DNA of 35,218 nt, from contig JADLDK010000038.1 in NCBI GenBank assembly GCA_020846715.1, positions 1 to 35,218 on the forward strand. The letters are read 5' to 3'. Origin of the DNA: Armatimonadota bacterium (GTDB lineage Bacteria; Armatimonadota; UBA5829; DSUL01). Below are positions 25,835 through 32,945 of this stretch, piece after piece. The first letter of the stretch is position 1, and each line of letters begins with the position of its first letter. The position numbers and the translations under genes are program-made. A model generated the notes under the pieces. That model worked only from the letters and a program-made list of their open reading frames with translations. It ran no database searches and was not told the DNA's origin.

Positions 25835-25927
25835 ATGAACCCCTGGTCATGTGAACTATGGCAAATGCGACAGTCTATAACCCTGCGGGAGCGCGAGTGG
25901 CGGAAGACCCTGACCATGCGCTGGTAG
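25835..25927 (+). CDS. Possible tryptophan-rich leader peptide overlapping the ECF sigma start
   Basis: An ATG at 25835 follows the strongest ribosome site of the region (GGAGGAGGGG at 25820-25829, five bases away) and opens a 30-codon frame ending with TAG at 25925-25927. It overlaps the first 23 codons of the sigma gene in another frame. The peptide has four Trp (positions 4, 9, 22, 30). The sigma ATG at 25858 lacks a ribosome site, so the small frame may feed ribosomes to it or hold them back. It may equally be a chance frame. Confidence 0.3.
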   Translation: MNPWSCELWQMRQSITLREREWRKTLTMRW

Positions 25928-26439
25928 CGCGGTTTCAGGCCGGCGACGACGCGGCGTTCGACAGTCTGGTGGGGCGGCATGAGGAGTTCGTGCACAATGT
26001 TTGCGTTGGCATACTCAACAGCGCGGATGATGCGGACGACGCTCTACAGGAGACGTTTCTCGCTGCGTACCGGGCACTGAAGAAGTTTCGGGGGGACTCC
26101 AAAGTCTCGACCTGGCTTTACCGCATTGCGGTGCGCGAATGTCTGGATATCTCCCGAAGGCGCAAGCGCACAACCAGTTTTGAAGAGATTGTCATAGAGC
26201 CGTCCGTCGACGATGGATCGGACGATCGCGCCAGCCAGACGATCGTGAGACAGTCTCTGGCCAAACTCCCTCCACACTACCGCAGCGCCCTTGTCCTAAG
26301 ATACTACGGAGGGCTTTCCTACGAGGAAATAGCCCTGGCCATGGGTAGCACGGCGGGACGTGTCAAGATGATGCTTCATCGGGCTCGGCGCTCTTTTCAG
26401 GGTGTCTGGAGCTCGCAGGCGGATAGTGTTGAGGACTGA
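25858..26439 (+). CDS. ECF RNA polymerase sigma factor
   Basis: The 193-residue protein has only regions 2 and 4. Region 2 (about 20-102) includes DALQETFLAAYRALKKFRG and STWLYRIAVRECLDISRRRKR, the core- and -10-binding helices. Region 4 (about 128-182) includes LPPHYRSALVLRYYGGLSYEEIALAMGSTAGRVKMMLHRARR, a helix-turn-helix for the -35 element. ATG 25858 has no ribosome site and a stop codon lies just upstream in frame. GTG 25897, preceded by GGGAG, would give a more typical ECF N terminus (AEDPDHALVARF) and is a real alternative. It is followed after 49 bp by its probable anti-sigma factor. Confidence 0.92.
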   Translation: MANATVYNPAGARVAEDPDHALVARFQAGDDAAFDSLVGRHEEFVHNVCVGILNSADDADDALQETFLAAYRALKKFRGDSKVSTWLYRIAVRECLDISRRRKRTTSFEEIVIEPSVDDGSDDRASQTIVRQSLAKLPPHYRSALVLRYYGGLSYEEIALAMGSTAGRVKMMLHRARRSFQGVWSSQADSVED

Positions 26440-26488
26440 CAAGAGGTTCTTGGAATAACTGCATGACAGGCAGTATTGCGCAAGTGCG

Positions 26489-27448
26489 ATGAACAGGTGC
26501 AGCTACTACACAAACCGGTTTTCGGATTATATCGATCAGCAGTTGACGGCTGAAGAGCGCACTGCACTCACGCTCCACTTGCGGGAGTGTCCGGCGTGCG
26601 CGTCTGAATACGCTGGGTTTGAGCGCGCGCACTCTGCGCTGCAGGAGCTGGCAACACCGTTACCCTCTCGCCCTGTGCTACAGGCAGTGAGGGCGCGGAT
26701 TCGGCAGGAAGAAAAGAACCGCAGGGCGAACCTTTGGCGCTGGGCGCCTGTGCCGGCGCTGGCTGCTGCGGCTGTAGCTGTTTTTCTCGTTGTGCTGAGT
26801 CACCCGGGGGCACAGCGTTCTCCCTTCCACTCCGGGAACGACGTTGTCGCAAGTGCGGGGTCGCGCAGCTCAAGTCAAGGTTCGGTGGTTGCGAAAGATG
26901 CGACAACCGGAGCGCAGGGGGCGGATCGCAGAATTGGATCTGGTCACGGGTTAGCTGATGGCCAAGCGTCCCTTGCGGATAGACCTGCCCTCGCGCAGAT
27001 GCCCGGAGGGGGTGTGGCCAGCGCTTCACAGCCGGGCGGCAGCCTTGCGCAGCAATACACGCCAGCGCGCCAGCCTTCCTGGGCTGCCAACATTCGCCGG
27101 CCGAAGCCGCGCAGAGCGCATATCGTATTGGCCTCGCGTGTGGAAGGGCCAGGGCCTGCGCTTGCGCAGCAGGCTCAAGCGTCTGGCAAGGTCAAGTATC
27201 TGGTGGTCGCCTATCAGCCGTCGCAGGATTATAGCGCCACTGTTCAGGATGCGAGTTCCGGGCGCGAGCTTGGCGAAATGGCTGTTAGACGTACACTGTC
27301 AGCTGATGGGACAGTCAAACACGCAAATATCACTCTCCGTTTCCCACCGGCGAACTCTGGTGTGGAGGACAATGACACCAAAGACGATAGTACCAAGATT
27401 CGCTCTGACATTCGCAGCAGTTTTGACGATATGGTCGGCCGCGTCTAG
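26489..27448 (+). CDS. Membrane-spanning zinc-finger anti-sigma factor
   Basis: The 319-residue protein starts with a ZAS-type anti-sigma domain: Cys4, LTAEER, then His30-x3-Cys34-x2-Cys37 in the HLRECPAC segment, the zinc site of RsrA/ChrR/RseA-like regulators. One transmembrane helix lies at about 84-104. The outside part has a long Ser/Gly/Gln/Ala-rich linker (about 108-205) and a folded-looking beta region at about 210-300. Context after the ECF gene makes this its anti-sigma factor, holding the sigma at the membrane until a periplasmic signal arrives (inference). ATG 26489 has no clear ribosome site. The last 25 codons overlap the start of the next gene. Confidence 0.85.
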   Translation: MNRCSYYTNRFSDYIDQQLTAEERTALTLHLRECPACASEYAGFERAHSALQELATPLPSRPVLQAVRARIRQEEKNRRANLWRWAPVPALAAAAVAVFLVVLSHPGAQRSPFHSGNDVVASAGSRSSSQGSVVAKDATTGAQGADRRIGSGHGLADGQASLADRPALAQMPGGGVASASQPGGSLAQQYTPARQPSWAANIRRPKPRRAHIVLASRVEGPGPALAQQAQASGKVKYLVVAYQPSQDYSATVQDASSGRELGEMAVRRTLSADGTVKHANITLRFPPANSGVEDNDTKDDSTKIRSDIRSSFDDMVGRV

Positions 27449-28166
27449 CACCTGCCCCGCAGCCAACAACGTAACGTTCAGACTGGTGAATGTGCCGGTG
27501 CGAGACGCCATCCGCGCTCTGTGGGCTGCCGCCAGACCTGCGCAGGACTACGTCATTGACGACGACATTCCCCGCGATCTCAAAGTCACCCTCAATTTCT
27601 ACGACGCTCCGTTTGAGCAGGCGCTGCAGAGCATAGCGGACGGCGTACAGCTCAACGTGAAGCTGAACGCTAACACCTACAGCTTCTCGCGCGCCGAAAG
27701 CCCGCCTGTTGTCGTCAAGCTTGCTGCGCGTGGGGGAAAACTGACGTGGAAGCTTGCGAACGCTGACCCGCGCGATGTTTTGACGCAGGTGCTTGGACTT
27801 TTTGACAAGACGTACGACGTGGACCTCAATGCGGATCCTACTGATGAGCTCAAAGCCTTTGCCAGACGCGCCGCGCTGAAACTCAAGGAAGGGCCTCCGG
27901 GGCCTCCCGGGTCTGATGTTGCGTCCGTTGTGCGCGAGGACGCGCAACGCTATCTCAAGCCGCCCGCCAGGCCGAGTGGCACTCCGCGCATTTCCACAGA
28001 GGGCTCGGACCTGGCCTTTGTGGACGCGATGGACACCTTGTCCACTGCCGGCGGATTCCTGTGGTTTCTGCGCGGAGAGAAGTATATCTTCCGAAATACT
28101 ATTGCCGCAGACAAAGTCAGGGACATTTTCAGGCAGGAAGGCATCCTGGACGTCGTCCAGAAGTAA
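27372..28166 (+). CDS. Secreted protein with two STN/secretin-N-like modules
   Basis: The 264-residue protein starts at ATG 27372, with GGAGG three bases before it, inside the anti-sigma gene (77-bp overlap). A signal peptide covers residues 1-31, with a Cys at 28. Module 1 (about 34-107) reads VTFRLVNVPVRDAIRALW, then LKVTLNFYDAPFEQALQSIA and an aromatic strand: the beta-alpha-beta pattern of STN domains in secretins and TonB receptors. Module 2 begins LTWKLANADPRDVLTQVLG (124) and ends FVDAMDTLSTAGGFLWFLRG (216-235), split by an insertion at about 156-205 with a collagen-like GPPGPPG. The frame is open upstream to 26958, but that part is the anti-sigma gene read in another frame. Confidence 0.75.
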   Translation: MTPKTIVPRFALTFAAVLTIWSAASSTCPAANNVTFRLVNVPVRDAIRALWAAARPAQDYVIDDDIPRDLKVTLNFYDAPFEQALQSIADGVQLNVKLNANTYSFSRAESPPVVVKLAARGGKLTWKLANADPRDVLTQVLGLFDKTYDVDLNADPTDELKAFARRAALKLKEGPPGPPGSDVASVVREDAQRYLKPPARPSGTPRISTEGSDLAFVDAMDTLSTAGGFLWFLRGEKYIFRNTIAADKVRDIFRQEGILDVVQK

Positions 28167-28241
28167 GCTCTCGATCAGACCGCGCCTGCGCGTACTGCCC
28201 TGCCTTTGCACACGCTGCGCTATCCGTGTTAGCATTGGGGC

Positions 28242-29423
28242 GTGCAAAAGGACCAGTCTCCACAACGCCATCTGGCTGCACACGGGTCTTCGCCGTCCGT
28301 CCGGGTGCTCCATCTGCTCCGGCCGACGGTCGGCGGAATGCGCACGCACGTAATCACGCTGCTGAAACATATAGATCGGTCTCGCTTCGAGATTGCTCTT
28401 GCGGCGCCTTCCAACATGGAGCGCGATCTTCTCGGGCCGTGTTCACGAGACGTTGAGTTCTATCCACTCGAATTGGCGGAGTCCGGTGGGCCGCTCGGAC
28501 TTGTTTATAGAAGTGTCCAGCTCTCCACCCTCCTGCGCCAGAGCCGCTTTGACATTCTGCATTCCCACGGCCTCAGAGCGACAACGGCGTCAGGCCTCGG
28601 CGGTGCGGCGGCGCCGGCTAGAATTGCCACGCTGCACAACCCTTTGTCCGGGTTCAGCTCCGTAGCCCGCCCCCTCGTCTCCTACGCCTTCAAAGCCCAG
28701 ACTCACTGCATAGCGTTGTCTGACGCATTGAAGCGAGATATTCTGGCGCTGGGTGTGCCGTGTGATCAGGTTTGCGTTATCCCAAATGGGGTGGGCGCAG
28801 GCCGGCGTACTCGTGCGGAAGCGCAATCGCAACTTGCGTCTTTGGGACTTGACAACAGTGAGCGTCTCATTCTCGTGTGCGCCCGCTTCCTGCCATCTGA
28901 TATCGCTGCGTTATCTGCGCTGGTTGATGCCGTTCACCGCTATGCTCAGCCTCTCCGTCTGGTCGTGTGCGGGGTAGGGCAGCAGGACGGTGCACTCGCG
29001 CAGGCAAGGGCCGAGTTCCACGAGCGCGGTGTGGTAATCACAGGATATGTGCCGGACTTGCGGGCCTTGTTCTCGGCAGCTTACGCCGTTGTGGTTATGC
29101 AGCCTCCGATCGCCCTTCCGTTGACAGTGCTCGAAGCGATGGCGGAAGCCGTCCCGGTTGTTGCGTGCGCTGGCGGCGAGATGGAAGAGGTCATCCTGGA
29201 TGGCACGACCGGTTATCTTCTGCCGCCGGGCGACTGGGACGCAATGGCTGAGCGGATTGCGTGGCTTCTGGAGTACCCAGATGAGCGTGAGCGGGTGGGC
29301 GCGGCCGCGCGGGACCGCATAGTCACCCAGTTTTCAGACCGGGTCTCCGTACGTAAGCTGGAGGCGCTGTACGACGAAGTCGCAGGACAACTGACCGGAG
29401 GCGCTGAGCGTGCGGCTGTGTAG
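28242..29423 (+). CDS. Glycosyltransferase family 4 (GT-B fold)
   Basis: The 393-residue enzyme has an N-terminal Rossmann half beginning VRVLHLLRPTVGGMRTHV (the GG loop for the acceptor side), then FDILHSHGLRA and a basic-aromatic ALSDALKRDI segment. The C-terminal half has VIPNGV, LVCARFLP and the nucleotide-sugar motif LTVLEAMAEAVPVVAC followed by GEMEEVILDGTTGYLLPPGD, diagnostic of GT4. It probably adds a sugar to a lipid- or polymer-linked acceptor at the inner face of the membrane. The start is GTG 28242; the next Met, within the GG loop, would remove the first strand. Its end overlaps the next gene by 14 bp, so the two form one unit. Confidence 0.9.
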   Translation: MQKDQSPQRHLAAHGSSPSVRVLHLLRPTVGGMRTHVITLLKHIDRSRFEIALAAPSNMERDLLGPCSRDVEFYPLELAESGGPLGLVYRSVQLSTLLRQSRFDILHSHGLRATTASGLGGAAAPARIATLHNPLSGFSSVARPLVSYAFKAQTHCIALSDALKRDILALGVPCDQVCVIPNGVGAGRRTRAEAQSQLASLGLDNSERLILVCARFLPSDIAALSALVDAVHRYAQPLRLVVCGVGQQDGALAQARAEFHERGVVITGYVPDLRALFSAAYAVVVMQPPIALPLTVLEAMAEAVPVVACAGGEMEEVILDGTTGYLLPPGDWDAMAERIAWLLEYPDERERVGAAARDRIVTQFSDRVSVRKLEALYDEVAGQLTGGAERAAV

Positions 29424-31584
29424 CATTCTCCTCGCCCTCTTGTGTCTGAGCGCAAGCGCAGCGCGTGTTGAAGCTGGGAAGGACAGGGGAGTAGTCCTGG
29501 TCCTGATAGCCGGACTCACACTTCCCCAGGCGGAGCAAATGCCTGCTGTTCACAGACTCTTGCGGGAAGGAGCCTCGGCTGTGATGAGTCCGCGTGTGGG
29601 ACGCGCCGCCCCGCTTCCGTTCGCCCGCGTGACACCTGATCCCTTGACTTCTGGATACTTCACAATGGCTTGTGGAAGCCGCGTAGCGGCCGGACCGGAG
29701 GCTTCGTTCTTTCTTGCTCCTGACCAGCCAATAGACCCGTCGGGCGCCCGAGTGGAGCTTGCTGGCCGTGTCTGGTCGGCTTTGCGCGGGCAGCCTTTGA
29801 CGGATGCCCAACTTGTCGCGCCCTTCTTTGAGATTGGGCTGAGGCAGGGCCGGGCCACTCCCTACGACGTGCCCATCGGCGAGCTTGGAAAACGACTTTC
29901 TTCCGCGAGGCTGAACTGTGAAGTGATCGGCAACGCAGACACTCCCGAAAGCCTTCAGCGCGAAGCGGCGCTTTTCACAGCGCTTCCGGACGGACGGGTG
30001 CTGCACGCGGCTATGGATAGCGAATTGACATTGCGAGACCCACTGTTCCCATTCGGGGTACGGGCAAGCGAAAACGCCCTTGTGAGGCGCGCGTCTGAAG
30101 CAATGAAGCGCTCCAGCTTTGTAGTTGTTGAAACCGGTGACACAGCCCGTTTTCAGAGATATCAGGACAATGTTGTGCCGGCAGCGCGCCAGCAAATGCA
30201 GGATCGAGTCTTTGCACAGGCCGACCGTATTGTGGAAGGCATTCTGCAGAATCTGCCGCGAGACTACCGGCTATTGGTTGCCTCACCAGGCCAGACGGTG
30301 GATCCTGAGACTCTCGCGTCTGAGCGTCTTCCGCTGCTTATTAGCTTTCGTGCAGGACAGCGGCCAGGGCTGCTGAGCTCCAGCTCTACCCGGCGCGCCG
30401 GAGTCGTCGCTAACACCGATGTCGCCACCGGCATCCTCAACTGGCTGGGAGTCCCAGGCTCTATTGGCAGCGGAGGCGAGATTCACGCAGTGGCCGTGAC
30501 ACAGCCGCTCCAGCGCTTGCGCGAGATTCAGGTCTTTGCGCGCTACCAGGAGTCAGCGCAACCTGTAGTTTACGGCTTTGTTTATGGGTCGCTGGCGTGT
30601 CTGATAGCTCTCGTCGCAATGGTTTTTCTGGTAGGAGCGCCAATCCAGACTCGAGCGCTGGTTCTGGCGCCACCGGTGTCGTTCGCTTCCTTTCTGCTGG
30701 CCACCTCCTGGCGCCCTGATCCACTTGCGCTGGCTGCAGTTGCGCTTGCGGCCGGTGCGGTAGTTGCGCTACTGTTCACCGTCAAATGGCAATGGCCTAC
30801 AGAGGCTCTGGCCGCAGGTATCCTCGTGCTCGGGACTGTAGCGTTCGTTGCGGGATGGTTTCCAATAGCAGCAGCCTCCTATCAGATTCAGGGAGGCGCG
30901 AGGTACTACGGAATCGGAAACGAGTACGCGGGACTCTTCATTGGGGCCGTGATTTTTCTGGGGTCTTCACCGTCAATCAGGCGTTTCTGGCTCCGGGTTG
31001 CGGCGCTTGCCGCCGCGGTGTGCGCAGTCTTTCTCATCGGTTTGCCGCGAGGCGGGGCCAACGCGGGCGACATGCTGGGCGGTCTGATTGGATGCTGCGC
31101 GATCGCCGCGTCACTTTTTCACAAAAATTCCAGAAAAATCTTCCCCGTACTGGTAACAGGTGCAGTCTTATTGTTGTTGTTATTAGCGGGTAGAGATGCC
31201 ATGCGCCCACCTGAGATGCAGTCTCACCTGGGACGAGCGATGACTGAGATTGTACGCAGCGGCCCCGTCGCGGCGCTGAATATTGTCCAGCGAAAAGCGG
31301 AACTTAACTTCCTGCTGGTACGTAATAGCCCCTGGGCCTTGTTGCTGTTGGCGGAATTTGCGGTGGCTTTTTTCCTGTCGCGGCGCTCGAGATATCTCGC
31401 CCGAGTGAGGACTCACAACAGAACTGTAGCTCTAGCAGTTACGGTGGTAGCGCTGTTGGCGCTGAACGATTCGGGAGTGCTTTCAGCAGCGGCTGCGGGG
31501 ATGTGGCTGGTAATTGATGCGCTGGAGCGGTCTCCCAGAGCAAAGTTTGCTCCAATTTTATCACAAATTGCCAAAGCCTCTTGA
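29410..31584 (+). CDS. Polytopic membrane protein with alkaline-phosphatase-like ectodomain
   Basis: The 724-residue product starts at GTG 29410 inside the glycosyltransferase gene. A signal peptide (LCSILLALLCLSASAARVEA) is followed by an ectodomain of about 370 residues. Its order of strands (VVLVLIAGLTL, FVVVETGDTARF, LLVASPG, LPLLISFRAG) recalls the alkaline-phosphatase superfamily, although the usual metal ligands are not obvious. From about 398 to 710 there are ten or eleven membrane helices, with the conserved stretch GGARYYGIGNEYAGLFIGA between helices. I have seen this block in large envelope proteins next to glycosyltransferases. A role in building or modifying a surface polymer is likely but not specified by sequence. 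Confidence 0.7.
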   Translation: MRLCSILLALLCLSASAARVEAGKDRGVVLVLIAGLTLPQAEQMPAVHRLLREGASAVMSPRVGRAAPLPFARVTPDPLTSGYFTMACGSRVAAGPEASFFLAPDQPIDPSGARVELAGRVWSALRGQPLTDAQLVAPFFEIGLRQGRATPYDVPIGELGKRLSSARLNCEVIGNADTPESLQREAALFTALPDGRVLHAAMDSELTLRDPLFPFGVRASENALVRRASEAMKRSSFVVVETGDTARFQRYQDNVVPAARQQMQDRVFAQADRIVEGILQNLPRDYRLLVASPGQTVDPETLASERLPLLISFRAGQRPGLLSSSSTRRAGVVANTDVATGILNWLGVPGSIGSGGEIHAVAVTQPLQRLREIQVFARYQESAQPVVYGFVYGSLACLIALVAMVFLVGAPIQTRALVLAPPVSFASFLLATSWRPDPLALAAVALAAGAVVALLFTVKWQWPTEALAAGILVLGTVAFVAGWFPIAAASYQIQGGARYYGIGNEYAGLFIGAVIFLGSSPSIRRFWLRVAALAAAVCAVFLIGLPRGGANAGDMLGGLIGCCAIAASLFHKNSRKIFPVLVTGAVLLLLLLAGRDAMRPPEMQSHLGRAMTEIVRSGPVAALNIVQRKAELNFLLVRNSPWALLLLAEFAVAFFLSRRSRYLARVRTHNRTVALAVTVVALLALNDSGVLSAAAAGMWLVIDALERSPRAKFAPILSQIAKAS

Positions 31585-31946
31585 GAAACGTGGCGCGTTT
31601 TTGGTATTCTAACTCTGGTTGGTATAGGAAACGTTACACATCGGTATACTGAGCCTGTGAAGGAATACGGTGGCACAGCCGCAAATGGCGCCGGCGACGA
31701 CTGCTGAGTGCCGTAGAGGTGACAACGGGTAAAGCCCTTGGTGACGATAGGGTGCGAACAATTACTGTTTCTATCGTCGTCTGTATTACTGACTATCAAA
31801 CAAAACACTAACAACAGGTCCCGGCCAGGCGGAGTCAGCAGGTCGGCATAAATGGACTCCCGCTTGGCATTTCGCACGTCTGAGCAGAGTGGCCATACAA
31901 CAAGAGAGTCGGGACAAGGCACGAGAGACGAAAGGACAAGTCAGTC
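31585..31946 (+). promoter_or_regulatory. Long structured leader of the sigma gene
   Basis: These 362 bases carry no credible gene. Possible promoter elements are TTGGTA (31601-31606) with TATAGG (31623-31628) at 16 bases, and TATACT (31645-31650), giving a leader of about 290 nt. GACGATAG (31743-31750) pairs perfectly with CTATCGTC (31771-31778), and wobble pairs extend the hairpin at both ends. A short frame GTG 31656 to TGA 31706 encodes 16 residues without a ribosome site. Before the sigma GTG, AAAGGA (31931-31936) is the likely ribosome site. Confidence 0.35.
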
Positions 31947-32843
31947 GTGAGCGTTGCCGTAAGGGAACTCGACAAGAAGCACAGTACAGGACAAGCAATA
32001 AGGAAGGACACGCAGCTCAACTCCAGCTCAACGCGCACCTGCCTGCCACCGGTTGGCAGGAGGAGTCTTCTGACACACGCGCAGGAGATAGCGCTTGCTA
32101 AGCGGATTCGCGAAGGTGATCTCAAAGCCAAGCAGCAGCTCGTAGAATCCAACCTGGGTCTTGTCATTAGCATTGCCAAGAAGCACGACTTCCGCGCCAT
32201 CCCGTTCGAGGATCTGGTGCAGGAGGGCGTCATCGGCCTTATGAAGGCCGCGACCAAATTCGATCCTACAAAAGGATACAAGTTCAGCACTTATGCGACT
32301 CACTGGGTGAAGCAGACGATTAGTCGCGCTATCGCCAACCAGAGCCGCACCATTCGCGTTCCGAACTATCTCGCGGCGGCTCTCCGGAAGATGGAGCACG
32401 TGAAGTCCAATCTGGAGACGGAATACAGCCGTCCTCCTACGAATGAAGAGCTGGCGACTGCGACTGGTGTTTCCGTACGCCGGCTGCTGGACCTGCAGAA
32501 GGTTGCTGCTGAGCCAGTCAGCCTTGAGAGTCTGGTTTCTGCGGATGCAGAGACTCCTCTGGTGCAGTTGCTGCCGGATCTGAATGTCGAAGACCCGGAG
32601 CAAAGCGTGCTGGTGGGCGCCCGGCGTGAAGCCAGCGAACGGCTTCTGGATATTCTGGAAGATCGAGAGCGTCAGGTCATCGCAAAGCGATTTGGCTTTG
32701 AAGGCGGTCGGGCGCGCAGTCTTCAGCAGATTGGTGGAGAGATGAATCTCTCTCGTGAGCGCGTGCGCCAGATAGAGTTGAAAGCTCTGAAGAAGCTTCG
32801 AGACGCGGCGCGGGGAAGTCAGCTCGCCGAACAGGTGAAGTAA
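31947..32843 (+). CDS. RpoD-family (group 2-like) RNA polymerase sigma factor
   Basis: The 298-residue sigma factor has regions 1.2 to 4 but no region 1.1. Region 1.2 is LLTHAQEIALAKRIREGD. Region 2 is FEDLVQEGVIGLMKAATKFD followed by KFSTYATHWVKQTISRAI, the -10-melting and recognition helices. Region 3 is PPTNEELATATGVSVRRLLDL. Region 4 is DILEDRERQVIAKRFGFEGG, then LSRERVRQIELKALKKLR for the -35 element. The lack of region 1.1 and the short polar N terminus (1-38) point to an alternative rather than the primary sigma. The start is GTG 31947, with AAAGGA ten bases upstream. It is monocistronic, ended by the terminator at 32872-32904. Confidence 0.93.
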   Translation: MSVAVRELDKKHSTGQAIRKDTQLNSSSTRTCLPPVGRRSLLTHAQEIALAKRIREGDLKAKQQLVESNLGLVISIAKKHDFRAIPFEDLVQEGVIGLMKAATKFDPTKGYKFSTYATHWVKQTISRAIANQSRTIRVPNYLAAALRKMEHVKSNLETEYSRPPTNEELATATGVSVRRLLDLQKVAAEPVSLESLVSADAETPLVQLLPDLNVEDPEQSVLVGARREASERLLDILEDRERQVIAKRFGFEGGRARSLQQIGGEMNLSRERVRQIELKALKKLRDAARGSQLAEQVK

Positions 32844-32871
32844 CGGATTCCTGCCAGAACTTCTGCAAACG

Positions 32872-32904
32872 AAAGCCTCCAGCCAAAGCTGGAGGCTTTT
32901 TCTT
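32872..32904 (+). terminator. Rho-independent terminator after the sigma gene
   Basis: AAAGCCTCCAGC (32872-32883) and GCTGGAGGCTTT (32888-32899) form a perfect 12-bp stem around a CAAA loop, followed by a T-rich run through 32904. It lies 28 bp after the sigma stop. Read from the other strand the T-run is broken (TTTCGTTT), so it could also weakly end the leftward gene at 32946. Confidence 0.93.
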
Positions 32905-32945
32905 GTCTGTGCTCTCGCGGCGTCTTTCCGCTGACAGAGGCCCTC

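Noticed and set aside
26958..27371. Long N-terminal extension of the STN protein
   Set aside because: It is the anti-sigma gene read in another frame, with no signal peptide; ATG 27372 starts a clear one.
31413..31922. Leftward 169-codon frame over the sigma leader
   Set aside because: Half of it is antisense to the membrane-protein gene, and the composition is not protein-like.
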